Source: Amycolatopsis thermoflava N1165
Lineage (GTDB): Bacteria > Actinomycetota > Actinomycetes > Mycobacteriales > Pseudonocardiaceae
Direction: 5' to 3'
Length of the DNA: 64,000 bases
Assembly: GCF_000473265.1 (NCBI RefSeq)
Contig: NZ_KI421511.1
Span: 5,872,360-5,936,359, forward strand
The notes under the pieces are model-generated. The model was given only the letters and a program-made list of their open reading frames with translations. It had not been told where the DNA came from and ran no database searches. A program made the position numbers and the translations under genes. Shown here piece after piece: positions 54,376-62,195 of the stretch. Every line of letters begins with the position of its first letter. The first letter of the stretch is position 1.

Positions 54376-56559
54376 CAGCCGGGCCAGGTGCCGCCCGGTC
54401 TTCGACCCCGGCTGACGGGCCAGCTCCGCGGGCGGTCCCTGGAACAGCACCCGCCCGCCGTGCCTGCCCGCCCCGGGACCCAGGTCGACCACCCAGTCCG
54501 CCCTGGCGATCACGTCGAGGTCGTGCTCGATGACGACGACGGTCGAGCCGGCCGCCACCAGCCGGTCGAACAGCTCGACCAGGCCGGCGACGTCGGAGGG
54601 GTGCAGCCCGGTGGTGGGTTCGTCGAAGACGTAGGTCCGGCCGGGGCGGGAAAGTTCGACGGCGAGCTTCAGGCGCTGGCGTTCCCCGCCGGACAGCGTG
54701 TTCAGGGGTTGCCCGAGCGACAGGTAGCCGAGGCCGACGTCGACGAGCCGGTCCAGCATCGGCTCGTCGGGGAACACGCTCCGCGCGTCCCGCGCGGACA
54801 GGTCGAGCACCTCGCTGATCGTGTGGCCGCGGTAGGTGTGGCGCAGGACGTCGTCGACGAACCGGCGTCCCTGGCACTCCTCGCACGTCGTGACCATCGG
54901 GTCGAGGAAGGCCAGGTCCGTGTAGATCACGCCGAGGCCGTTGCAGCGCGGGCAGGCGCCGTCCGAGTTGGCGCTGAACAGCGAGGCGCTGACCCCGTTC
55001 GCGGCGGCGAACCGCTGCCGGATGCCGTCGAGCATCCCGGTGAAGGTCGCCGGGCTCGACCGGCGCGATCCGCGGATCGGGCTCTGGTCGACCGACACCG
55101 CGTCCGGGACGAACCCGTGCACCAGCGTGCTCTTGCCGGACCCGGCCACCCCGGTGACCACCGTCAGCACACCCAGCGGGATGTCCACGTCGACCCCGCG
55201 GAGGTTGTGCCGCGTGGCGCCGCGGATCTCCAGGAACCGCTCGGCCGGGCGCGGGTTCTCCTTGATCCGGGGGCGGTGCCGCAGGTAGCGGCCGGTCGGC
55301 GTGTCCGCCAGTCCGGCGACCCCGCCCTGGTAGACCACCTGGCCACCGTCCTGCCCAGCGCCGGGCCCGAGGTCGACGACGTGGTCGGCCGCGGCGATCA
55401 CGTCCGGGTCGTGCTCGACCACCAGGACGGTGTTCCCCTTGTCCCGCAGGCTCTTCAGCAGGGCGACCAGCTGGGTCACGTCGTCCGGGTGCAGCCCGAC
55501 GCTCGGCTCGTCGAACACGTAGAGCATGTCGGTGAGGCTGCTGCCCAGGTGGCGCACCATCTTCACGCGCTGCGACTCGCCGCCGGACAGGGTCGACGTC
55601 GGGCGGTCCATCGTGAGGTAGCCGAGGCCGATCGACACGAGCCGCCGCAACTGCGCGGCCAGCCCGGCGACCACCGGCTCCGGTTCGGTCAGCGTCCGCA
55701 CGAAGGCCAGCAGGTCCTCGGCCTCCATCGCGGCGCACTCGGCGATCGACCGTCCGGCCACTTTGGACGCCAGCGCCTCCGGTGACAGCCGCGCGCCGTG
55801 GCACTTCGGGCACGTCTCCTGGGTGACGACCCGCTCGAAGGCCTCGCGGGTGCGGCCCTTCAGCGAGTCGGCGTCCTTCGGCAGCCAGATGCGTTCGAAC
55901 CGCGGCAGCAGCCCTTCGTACTTCGCGGACGGCGCGTCCGGCGCGCCGTGCAGGAACGCGTCCCACTCCGCGGGCGTGTACTCGGCGAGCGGTTTGTCCA
56001 GGTCGAACAGGCCGGAGTCGGCGAAGGTGCGCCACATCCAGCCGCCGGGCTGGAACGTGGGGAACCGGATCGCGCCCTCGTTGAGCGAGCGGCTGCGGTC
56101 GATGAGTTCGTCGACGACGATCGTCCGTGCGGTGCCCAGCCCGGTGCAGCGCGGGCACATCCCCTGGGGGTCGTTGAAGGAGAACGCGTTCGAGTACCCG
56201 GCGAACGGCCGGCCGGCGCGCGACCAGAGCAACCGCATCAGCGAGCAGATGTCGGTGACCGTGCCGACCGTCGAACGCGGTCCGCCACCGAGGCGTTTCT
56301 GGTCCACCACGATCGCGGCGGACAGGTTCTCGATCGCGTCCACGTCGGGCTGGCCGTAGCGGGGCAGCCGGTTACGCACGAAGGTGGTGAACGTCTCGTT
56401 GAGCTGCCGCTGGGACTCGGCCGCGATCGTGTCGAAGACCAGCGAGGACTTGCCCGACCCGGACACCCCGGTGACCACGGTGAACGCGTGCTTCGGCAGT
56501 GCGACGGTGACGTCCCGGAGGTTGTGCTCGCGGGCGCCAACGACCCGTAGTTCAGTCAT
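54361..56559 (-). CDS. Short UvrA-like ATPase
   Basis: 732 residues, against ~950 for the repair protein UvrA. Two ABC modules are present: Walker A TGVSGSGKSSLVFDT and TGVAGSGKSTLVHGF, signatures LSGGESQRVKM and LSGGERQRLKL, and paired zinc-binding CxxC sites (GMCPRCTG/ETCPKCHG; GACPRCNG/TTCEECQG). The missing length corresponds to the UvrB-binding and insertion region, so it belongs to the UvrA-paralogue class known in antibiotic producers for drug or DNA-adduct tolerance. ATG 56559 begins MTELRVVGAREHNLRD, the normal UvrA start. Divergent from a WYL regulator that may control it. Confidence 0.85.
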   Translation of the reverse strand: MTELRVVGAREHNLRDVTVALPKHAFTVVTGVSGSGKSSLVFDTIAAESQRQLNETFTTFVRNRLPRYGQPDVDAIENLSAAIVVDQKRLGGGPRSTVGTVTDICSLMRLLWSRAGRPFAGYSNAFSFNDPQGMCPRCTGLGTARTIVVDELIDRSRSLNEGAIRFPTFQPGGWMWRTFADSGLFDLDKPLAEYTPAEWDAFLHGAPDAPSAKYEGLLPRFERIWLPKDADSLKGRTREAFERVVTQETCPKCHGARLSPEALASKVAGRSIAECAAMEAEDLLAFVRTLTEPEPVVAGLAAQLRRLVSIGLGYLTMDRPTSTLSGGESQRVKMVRHLGSSLTDMLYVFDEPSVGLHPDDVTQLVALLKSLRDKGNTVLVVEHDPDVIAAADHVVDLGPGAGQDGGQVVYQGGVAGLADTPTGRYLRHRPRIKENPRPAERFLEIRGATRHNLRGVDVDIPLGVLTVVTGVAGSGKSTLVHGFVPDAVSVDQSPIRGSRRSSPATFTGMLDGIRQRFAAANGVSASLFSANSDGACPRCNGLGVIYTDLAFLDPMVTTCEECQGRRFVDDVLRHTYRGHTISEVLDLSARDARSVFPDEPMLDRLVDVGLGYLSLGQPLNTLSGGERQRLKLAVELSRPGRTYVFDEPTTGLHPSDVAGLVELFDRLVAAGSTVVVIEHDLDVIARADWVVDLGPGAGRHGGRVLFQGPPAELARQPGSKTGRHLARLSGDH

Positions 56560-56621
56560 GCCGTCGACGCTAGGAACGATCGCGGCCACATCCTGGCCGC
56601 GATTCCTGCGACCATCGATCC

Positions 56622-57575
56622 GTGCACGGACCGAGCGCGCGGATGCTGGAGCTGCTGTCGTTGCTGCAGACCGGCCGCACCTGGAGCGGCGCTGATCTCG
56701 CCGAGCGGCTGGGTGTCTCGCCGCGCACCCTGCGCCGGGACGTCGAACGGCTGCGCGAGCTGGGCTTCCCGGTCTCCTCGGTGTCCGGGCCCGGCGGCCG
56801 TTACCAGCTCGCGGCGGGCAGCGCGATGCCCCCGCTGCTGCTCACCGACGAGGAGGCGGTGGCCACGGTCGTCGGGCTGCGGTTCGCGGCACTGGCGGAG
56901 GTGGACGGCGCCACGGGCGCTGCCGACGGTGCGCTGCGGAAGCTGGAACAGGTGCTGCCGTCGCGACTGCGGTACCGGATCGCGGCGGTGCTGGCCTCGA
57001 CCGAGGCGGTCTCCCGGGCGGTGGGCCTGCTCGACCTGCGCGTGCTCCAGCTGCTGGCCACCGCCGCGCACGCCCACCAGGACGTGCGGTTCGGGTACAC
57101 GACGCGTGCCGGGGAACGGAGCGAACGCCGGGCCGAGCCGTACCGCCAGGTGCTGCTGGGCAAGCGGTGGTACCTGCTGGCCTGGGACGTCGACCGCCGC
57201 GACTGGCGGACCTTCCGGATCGACCGGATCACCGACGTGACCGTGCCCGGGACGACGTTCACCCCGCGACAGCTGCCGCCGGACCCGGTGAGCTTCGTGC
57301 AGTCCAGCGCGAACTTCCCGCTCAGCAGGCACCGCGGGGTCGTCCGGTTCGACGCGCCGGTCTCCGTCGTGTCCGAGCGGCTGATGACCGAGGCCGGCAC
57401 GCTCGAGGCACTCGACGAGCACAGCTGCCGGTTCGTCACGCCCGTGGACTCGTGGGAATGGCTGGCGGTGACCTTGCCGATGGTCGGCGTGCCGTACACC
57501 ATCGAAGGTCCGCCGGAACTCGTCGAGCGGTCCCGCGAACTCGCCGACCGCATCCGCGCCGCGACGGGAGGGTGA
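56622..57575 (+). CDS. WYL-domain transcriptional regulator
   Basis: 317 residues: N-terminal DeoR/HTH_11-type helix-turn-helix (RTWSGADLAERLGVSPRTLRRDVERL) and a WYL domain (LLGKRWYLLAWDVDRRDWRTFRIDRITDV) with the usual C-terminal WCX extension. WYL proteins often sense nucleic-acid or nucleotide ligands from DNA damage. Start codon GTG at 56622, 62 bp from the UvrA-like start. Followed after 4 bp by an AraC-type gene. Confidence 0.88.
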   Translation: MHGPSARMLELLSLLQTGRTWSGADLAERLGVSPRTLRRDVERLRELGFPVSSVSGPGGRYQLAAGSAMPPLLLTDEEAVATVVGLRFAALAEVDGATGAADGALRKLEQVLPSRLRYRIAAVLASTEAVSRAVGLLDLRVLQLLATAAHAHQDVRFGYTTRAGERSERRAEPYRQVLLGKRWYLLAWDVDRRDWRTFRIDRITDVTVPGTTFTPRQLPPDPVSFVQSSANFPLSRHRGVVRFDAPVSVVSERLMTEAGTLEALDEHSCRFVTPVDSWEWLAVTLPMVGVPYTIEGPPELVERSRELADRIRAATGG

Positions 57576-57579
57576 GGCC

Positions 57580-58386
57580 GTGAGCGTGCCGCTGCACCAC
57601 CGCGCGGGTCCCTCCGTGTACTGGTCCCGCGTGCCACACGCCGGCCTTCAACGGCTGGTCGCTGCGGCGTGGGTGGGGAGACCGGGCTGGGTCCGGGACA
57701 TCCGGGTGCTGCCGGACGGGTGCGTCGACCTGGTGTGGGACGGGCGCGAGCTGGCGGCGGTCGTGACCCGGGACGCGGCCCTGCGCGTGCCGCTGCGCTC
57801 GTCGTGGTCGGCCGGTCTGCGGTTGCGCTGCGGCGTGGCCGGGTCGCTGCTCGGCACCTCCATCGCGGACCTGCCCCCGGGCGCGACGCCGCTGCGGGAC
57901 CTGTGGCCGGAGGTCCGCGAGGACCGGTTCGCCGCGTGCGCCACCCCGGCGCAAGCGCTTGCGCAGCTGGAGGACCTGGTCGGCGGCCGTGCGGTGGAGC
58001 CGGATCCGGTGGTGTCCGCGGCGGTCGCCCTGCTGTCCGGGGCCCGAGTGCCTGCGCTGGCGGCAGGCGCAGGGACGAGCGAGCGCGTGCTGCGCCGCCG
58101 GTTCACCCACGAGGTCGGCATGTCGCCGAAGCGGCTGCAGCGGGTGCTACGGTTCCAGGCCTTCCTGGCCGGGTTGACGCAGGCGACCCCACTGGCCACG
58201 GCGGCCGCCGAGCACGGCTACGCCGACCAGTCCCACCTCGGCCGGGAGACGCGACGACTCACCGGCTCCTCGCCCGCCGAGCTGGTGCGCGGCAGGCGGT
58301 TGGCCGAAACGTTCCAGACGCCGGGGCCCGGCGAGCCGCAGGATCGTGGCCATGAGCTTCCGGCTGACGATCCCGGTGCGCACTGA
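57580..58386 (+). CDS. AraC-family regulator with DUF6597-type N-terminus
   Basis: 268 residues. The N-terminal domain carries VLPDGCVDLVWDGRELAAVV, a sequence typical of AraC regulators with DUF6597; the C-terminal DNA-binding part has two helix-turn-helix units (LAAGAGTSERVLRRRFTHEVGMSPK and ATAAAEHGYADQSHLGRETRRLTG). Starts at GTG 57580 just after the WYL gene, so the two regulators are co-transcribed. Its last 35 bp overlap the thioesterase gene. Confidence 0.87.
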   Translation: MSVPLHHRAGPSVYWSRVPHAGLQRLVAAAWVGRPGWVRDIRVLPDGCVDLVWDGRELAAVVTRDAALRVPLRSSWSAGLRLRCGVAGSLLGTSIADLPPGATPLRDLWPEVREDRFAACATPAQALAQLEDLVGGRAVEPDPVVSAAVALLSGARVPALAAGAGTSERVLRRRFTHEVGMSPKRLQRVLRFQAFLAGLTQATPLATAAAEHGYADQSHLGRETRRLTGSSPAELVRGRRLAETFQTPGPGEPQDRGHELPADDPGAH

Positions 58387-58768
58387 CGACCTCGACCTCA
58401 ACGGGCACGTCCGTGGCCCGGCCTACCTCGCCTACGCCGACCACGCGCGGTGGGAATGCCTGTGGGCGGCCGGGATCGACCCGGACCGGCTGCGGGAGAA
58501 GGATCTCGGGCCGGTCAACCTGGAGACCACGATCCGGTTCCGCCGCGAGCTGCGGGCGCGCGCGACGATAACGGTGACCACGGACTTCACCTGGGGCAAC
58601 GGCAAGGTCTCGCGGGTGTCGCAGGAGTTCCACGACCCGGACGGCGCGCTGGTGGCCGAGGTGACGAGCGTGTCCGGACTGCTCGACCTGACTCGGCGGC
58701 GACTGGTCGAGCAGCCCGGCGACTACTGGCGGGCGCTCGCGGACCGGCCCGAGCTGCTCGGCCTATGA
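58352..58768 (+). CDS. Acyl-CoA thioesterase, hotdog fold
   Basis: 138 residues with the 4HBT hotdog pattern: VRTDDLDLNGHVRGPAYLAYADHARW has the conserved Asp and N-x-H of the YbgC-like active site, followed by strands ETTIRFRRELR and ATITVTTDFTWG. Would hydrolyse an acyl-CoA of unknown chain. ATG 58352 (MSFRLTIPVR) overlaps the AraC gene; GTG 58346 is an alternative. Its stop overlaps the convergent hydrolase stop by 6 bp. Confidence 0.83.
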   Translation: MSFRLTIPVRTDDLDLNGHVRGPAYLAYADHARWECLWAAGIDPDRLREKDLGPVNLETTIRFRRELRARATITVTTDFTWGNGKVSRVSQEFHDPDGALVAEVTSVSGLLDLTRRRLVEQPGDYWRALADRPELLGL

Positions 58769-59548
58769 GGTGAGGAACTCGCCGATCACGTGCCCGAGCT
58801 CGGGTTGCGCGACCGCGCTCAGGTGGTTGCCCGGCACGCTCACGTACCGCCCGTTCGGCAGCACCGCCGCCAGGTCCGGGGCGGTCTTGTTGTGCGGGTC
58901 CTCGGTGCCGGCCACGACCAGCGTCGGCGTGTCGAGGCGCGTGAGGTCTGCGCGGGGCGTGTCGACTGCGGTGTCCAGGACGTGCAGCAGCGCGTCGCGG
59001 TCGCCGCCGATCTGCTTGAAGAACGCCTCCGCCCGCCACTCCGCGGTGCCGCGCTCGAAGGTGCCCAGACCGGTGAGCACCTTGCGGAAGTGCGCGTTGC
59101 CGCCGCCGGTGTGCTCGATGCCGTGCAGCCCCATCCCGGCGACGACCGCCCGGCGCGGCCGGGCCCCGCGCACGAGCATGCGGATGGTCGTCCGGCCGCC
59201 CAGCGAGTAGCCGCCCAGGTCGTAGTCGGCCAGCCCGAGGTGCTCGACCAGGTCGAACGCGTCGTCGGCGAGCACGTCCGGCGGGTAGGCGGCCGGGTCG
59301 TGCGGCTTCGCACTTTCGCCGTGCCCGCGCAGGTCCGGTGTGATCACGCGGAACCCCAGGCCGGCGAGGTGCGCGGCGTGGCCGTAGCTGATCCAGTTGA
59401 CCTGCGACGTGGAGAAGTAGCCGTGGATCAGCACCAGCGGACGGCCCGCGCCGGTCTCCCGGTACGCCAGCTCGGCGCCGTCCCGCGCGGTGAAACGCCG
59501 GAGCGCGGTGCTGGTCGTCTCCGGGCCGGTCAACTCTGGGCCGGTCAA
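58763..59548 (-). CDS. Alpha/beta hydrolase
   Basis: 261 residues of the alpha/beta-hydrolase fold. The oxyanion motif is VLIHGYFSTSQ, with DLRGHGESAKP; the nucleophile is the Ser in LGGYSLGGR; acid and base residues are in VVAGTEDPHNK and VPGNHLSA. Substrate unknown. The probable TTG start at 59548 overlaps the dnaB stop (TTGA); it falls in a tandem 15-bp repeat with a second TTG at 59533, so the exact N-terminus is open. Same direction as dnaB and probably read with it. Confidence 0.83.
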   Translation of the reverse strand: MTGPELTGPETTSTALRRFTARDGAELAYRETGAGRPLVLIHGYFSTSQVNWISYGHAAHLAGLGFRVITPDLRGHGESAKPHDPAAYPPDVLADDAFDLVEHLGLADYDLGGYSLGGRTTIRMLVRGARPRRAVVAGMGLHGIEHTGGGNAHFRKVLTGLGTFERGTAEWRAEAFFKQIGGDRDALLHVLDTAVDTPRADLTRLDTPTLVVAGTEDPHNKTAPDLAAVLPNGRYVSVPGNHLSAVAQPELGHVIGEFLTS

Positions 59549-60948
59549 CTCTGGGCCAGGTCGGCGAACCGGCTGTAGTGCAGCTGGTGCGCGACGACGA
59601 TGGTGCTGGTCGGGCCGGCGCGGTGCTTCGCCAGGATCAGGTCGGCCTCGCCCGCGCGCGGGTCGTCCCGCTCCCACGCGTCCGGCCGGTTGATCAGGAT
59701 GACCATGTCGGCGTCCTGCTCCAGCGAGCCGGACTCACGCAGGTCGGACAGCATCGGGCGCTTGTCGGTGCGTTGTTCCGGACCGCGGTTCAGCTGGCTG
59801 ATCGCGATCACCGGCACCTCGAGCTCCTTCGCCAGCAGCTTGAGCTGACGGGAGAACTCCGAGACCTCCTGCTGCCGCGACTCGACGCGCTTGCCCGACG
59901 TCATCAGCTGCATGTAGTCCAGGACCACGAGCTTGAGGTCGTTGCGCTGCTTGAGCCGCCGCGCCTTGGCGCGGATCTCCATCATGGTCATGTTCGGCGA
60001 GTCGTCGATGAACAGCGGCGCCTCGCTGATCTCGCTCATCCGACGGGCCAGCCGGGTCCAGTCGTCGTCGGACATCCGGCCGCTGCGCATGTCGGCGAGC
60101 CGGATCCGGGCCTCCGCGGAGAGCATGCGCATGACGATCTCGATGCGGCTCATCTCCAGGGAGAAGATGACGCTGGTCATGCCGTGCTTGATGGAGCAGG
60201 ACCGCGCGAAGTCCAGGCCCAGGGTCGACTTGCCGACACCGGGACGCGCCGCGACGATCACCATCTGGCCGGGGTGCAGGCCGTTGGTCACCTCGTCGAG
60301 GTCGGCGAAGCCGGTCGGCACGCCCTGCGACACCCCGCCGCGGGAGGCGATCGCGTCGATCTCGTCCATCGTCGGCTGGAGCAGTTCCTCCAGCGCCACA
60401 TAGTCCTCGCTGGTGCGCCGCTCGGTGACGTCGTAGATCGCGGCCTGCGCGCGGTCCACGACCTCGTCGATGTCGCCGCCGTCGTTCGCGGCGCCGTAGC
60501 CGTACTGCACGATCCGCGTGCCCGCCTCGACCAGGCGCCGCAGCACGGCCTTCTCCGCGACGATCTGCGCGTAGTAGCCGGCGTTGGCCGCGGTCGGCAC
60601 GGTCGCGATCAAGGTGTGCAGGTAGGGCGCGCCGCCGACGCGGGCGAGCTCGCCGCGGCGTTCCAGTTCGGCGGACACGGTGATCGGGTCGGCAGGCTCG
60701 CCGCGCGCGTAGAGGTCGAGGACGCAGTCGTAGACCGCCTGGTGCTTGGGCAGGTAGAAGTCGTTGGGCGAGAGCACCTCGACGACGTCGGCGATGGCGT
60801 CCTTGGACAGCAGCATGCCGCCGAGCACGGACTGCTCGGCCGGGATGTCCTGCGGCGGCTGACGGTCGAACTCGCCGTACCGCGGCCCCGGGTCCTCGGG
60901 GCCGGGATCGGACGGATAGGCCGGACCACGGTCGTCAGTCAGCGCCAC
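59545..60948 (-). CDS. dnaB: Replicative DNA helicase DnaB
   Basis: The 467-residue hexameric helicase unwinds the fork during chromosome replication. N-terminal DnaG-binding helical domain (QDIPAEQSVLGGMLLSKDAI), then the RecA-like motor with Walker A VAARPGVGKST, Walker B LVVLDYMQLM, the QLNRGPEQR loop and the arginine finger in RESGSLEQDADMVI. No intein interrupts the P-loop, unlike some mycobacterial DnaB. GTG at 60948 is the start of the conserved frame. The 440-bp leader has six DnaA-box-like sites. Confidence 0.95.
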   Translation of the reverse strand: MALTDDRGPAYPSDPGPEDPGPRYGEFDRQPPQDIPAEQSVLGGMLLSKDAIADVVEVLSPNDFYLPKHQAVYDCVLDLYARGEPADPITVSAELERRGELARVGGAPYLHTLIATVPTAANAGYYAQIVAEKAVLRRLVEAGTRIVQYGYGAANDGGDIDEVVDRAQAAIYDVTERRTSEDYVALEELLQPTMDEIDAIASRGGVSQGVPTGFADLDEVTNGLHPGQMVIVAARPGVGKSTLGLDFARSCSIKHGMTSVIFSLEMSRIEIVMRMLSAEARIRLADMRSGRMSDDDWTRLARRMSEISEAPLFIDDSPNMTMMEIRAKARRLKQRNDLKLVVLDYMQLMTSGKRVESRQQEVSEFSRQLKLLAKELEVPVIAISQLNRGPEQRTDKRPMLSDLRESGSLEQDADMVILINRPDAWERDDPRAGEADLILAKHRAGPTSTIVVAHQLHYSRFADLAQS

Positions 60949-61123
60949 CGCGCGGATACCTCCCAGACAGCGAACACCAGTTCGATTATGCCGGATCCCC
61001 GGCCGGAGTGTGGGACCGGCGCGACCCGCGGGAACCGTGTCCCGCGGCCACCCAGTGCTACTACTCCGGCGGGCACCGTAGATCGCTCGGACGGACCAGT
61101 GCAAACCTGCTTGGGGACCGCTC

Positions 61124-61336
61124 TGTGGACAGCCTGTGGAGGAGCGGGGTCAACCAGTCACAGGCACGCCGCACCCTGTGGACAAGCTGGGGGCAACTCC
61201 GGGGACCACTAGGAAAACCCCAGGTCAGACCCTGTGGGTAACCTGTGGAGAACTCTGCTGAAAAAACTTCGGCGTGTCGCCGGGAAGCCGATCTTCGGCG
61301 TGTCGCGGCCGAGTGCAGGCCTCGACCTGTGGATGA
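61124..61336. promoter_or_regulatory. Six DnaA-box-like sites upstream of dnaB
   Basis: All in one orientation: TGTGGACAG (61124), TGTGGAGGA (61135), TGTGGACAA (61177, perfect), TGTGGGTAA (61233), TGTGGAGAA (61244) and TGTGGATGA (61328). Five share the TGTGGA core, far more than expected by chance in 213 bp. DnaA binding is inferred; possible roles are control of dnaB or DnaA titration. Confidence 0.6.
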
Positions 61337-61353
61337 GCCTACGGACAGTAGAA

Positions 61354-61380
61354 GACCCCCCACTCGGCCGAGTGGGGGTC
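61354..61380 (-). terminator. Terminator of the espG cassette
   Basis: On the minus strand after the espG stop, GACCCCCACTCGG pairs with CCGAGTGGGGGGTC (one bulged G), followed by TCTTCT. Confidence 0.75.
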
Positions 61381-61391
61381 CGACGTGTCGA

Positions 61392-62195
61392 TCAGCCCAG
61401 AGATCGAATCGCGTTGTGTAGTCGTTCACCGATCGCTTGCGGGGTGCCGGGAGTCAGCACGATCAGCGACTCGCCGGTGCCCGGCCGCTCCTCCATCAGC
61501 CAGCGGCCCTCGGCCGTGTCGATGAAGTTCAGCGCGCGGTCGCACCGCTTGCGCGTGCCGGCGCGGGTGCGGGCAGCGGCGTACAGACTGCCGGCCGCGA
61601 CCCGCGGCGCCTCGAGGATGCGCTTGATCTCCTTGCCTGGCTCGGCTGCCGTCCGGCCGCCGCCACGCATGATCGACACGTCCTCGCCGGACGAGCGGCG
61701 CCCGCCGCCGTAGACCTCGCTCTTCGGAGCGACGATCGGGCTGCTGCCACCCGGCGGCACCCGGGGGATCTGGTCCAGGAACGCCGGGAGCAGCTGGTCC
61801 GGACGCTGCGGCCGCATCACCACGACGTCTTCCTTGATGTGCCGGGCGAGGACGAACCCACCACCCGGGCCGCTGCCCGCGAGCACCGCGAAGTTCTGCG
61901 GCGCGTCGTCCGGGAACGAGCCCTCGAACCAGCCGTAGAACTCCACCCCCGGCCGCGCGATCGACTCGATCATCGCCGCGAACTCGCGATCCATGCCCCG
62001 CGGGCCCATCAGCCCGTGGTGCGCGAGGACCGCGTTGACCTGCTGGTCGATGATCCGCTGGGCGGTCTCGTCGTACCAGGTCGGTGTGGGCGACAGCGTG
62101 TTGTGCGGTTCCGCACCCCGGCGCTGCAGCAGGTTGAGCAGCGTCGGGGTGGTGATCGTCAGCGGCCGGTTCACCGGCATCGTCCCGGGCCTCAT
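61392..62195 (-). CDS. ESX secretion-associated protein EspG
   Basis: 267 residues with the EspG fold pattern: LLNLLQRRGAEPHNTL, then GPRGMDREFAAMIESIARPGVEFYGWF, and AEGRWLMEERPGTGESLIVLTPGTPQAI near the end. EspG proteins are cytoplasmic chaperones that bind PE-PPE type substrates before export by type VII secretion. ATG at 62195 overlaps the stop of the PPE-like gene (ATGA), matching a chaperone-substrate pair; a shorter start at codon 6 (MPVNRP) is possible. Confidence 0.88.
   Translation of the reverse strand: MRPGTMPVNRPLTITTPTLLNLLQRRGAEPHNTLSPTPTWYDETAQRIIDQQVNAVLAHHGLMGPRGMDREFAAMIESIARPGVEFYGWFEGSFPDDAPQNFAVLAGSGPGGGFVLARHIKEDVVVMRPQRPDQLLPAFLDQIPRVPPGGSSPIVAPKSEVYGGGRRSSGEDVSIMRGGGRTAAEPGKEIKRILEAPRVAAGSLYAAARTRAGTRKRCDRALNFIDTAEGRWLMEERPGTGESLIVLTPGTPQAIGERLHNAIRSLG

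Larger units (their letters stand above)
60949..61391. other. 443-bp intergenic region upstream of dnaB
   Basis: Contains the dnaB promoter region, the DnaA-box cluster at 61124-61336 and the terminator of the ESX accessory cassette at 61354-61380. An AAAAAA run follows box 5 near 61260. No tRNA or credible small gene seen. Confidence 0.65.

Noticed and set aside
59545..60948. Intein in DnaB
   Set aside because: The P-loop and neighbouring motifs are continuous and protein length is normal.
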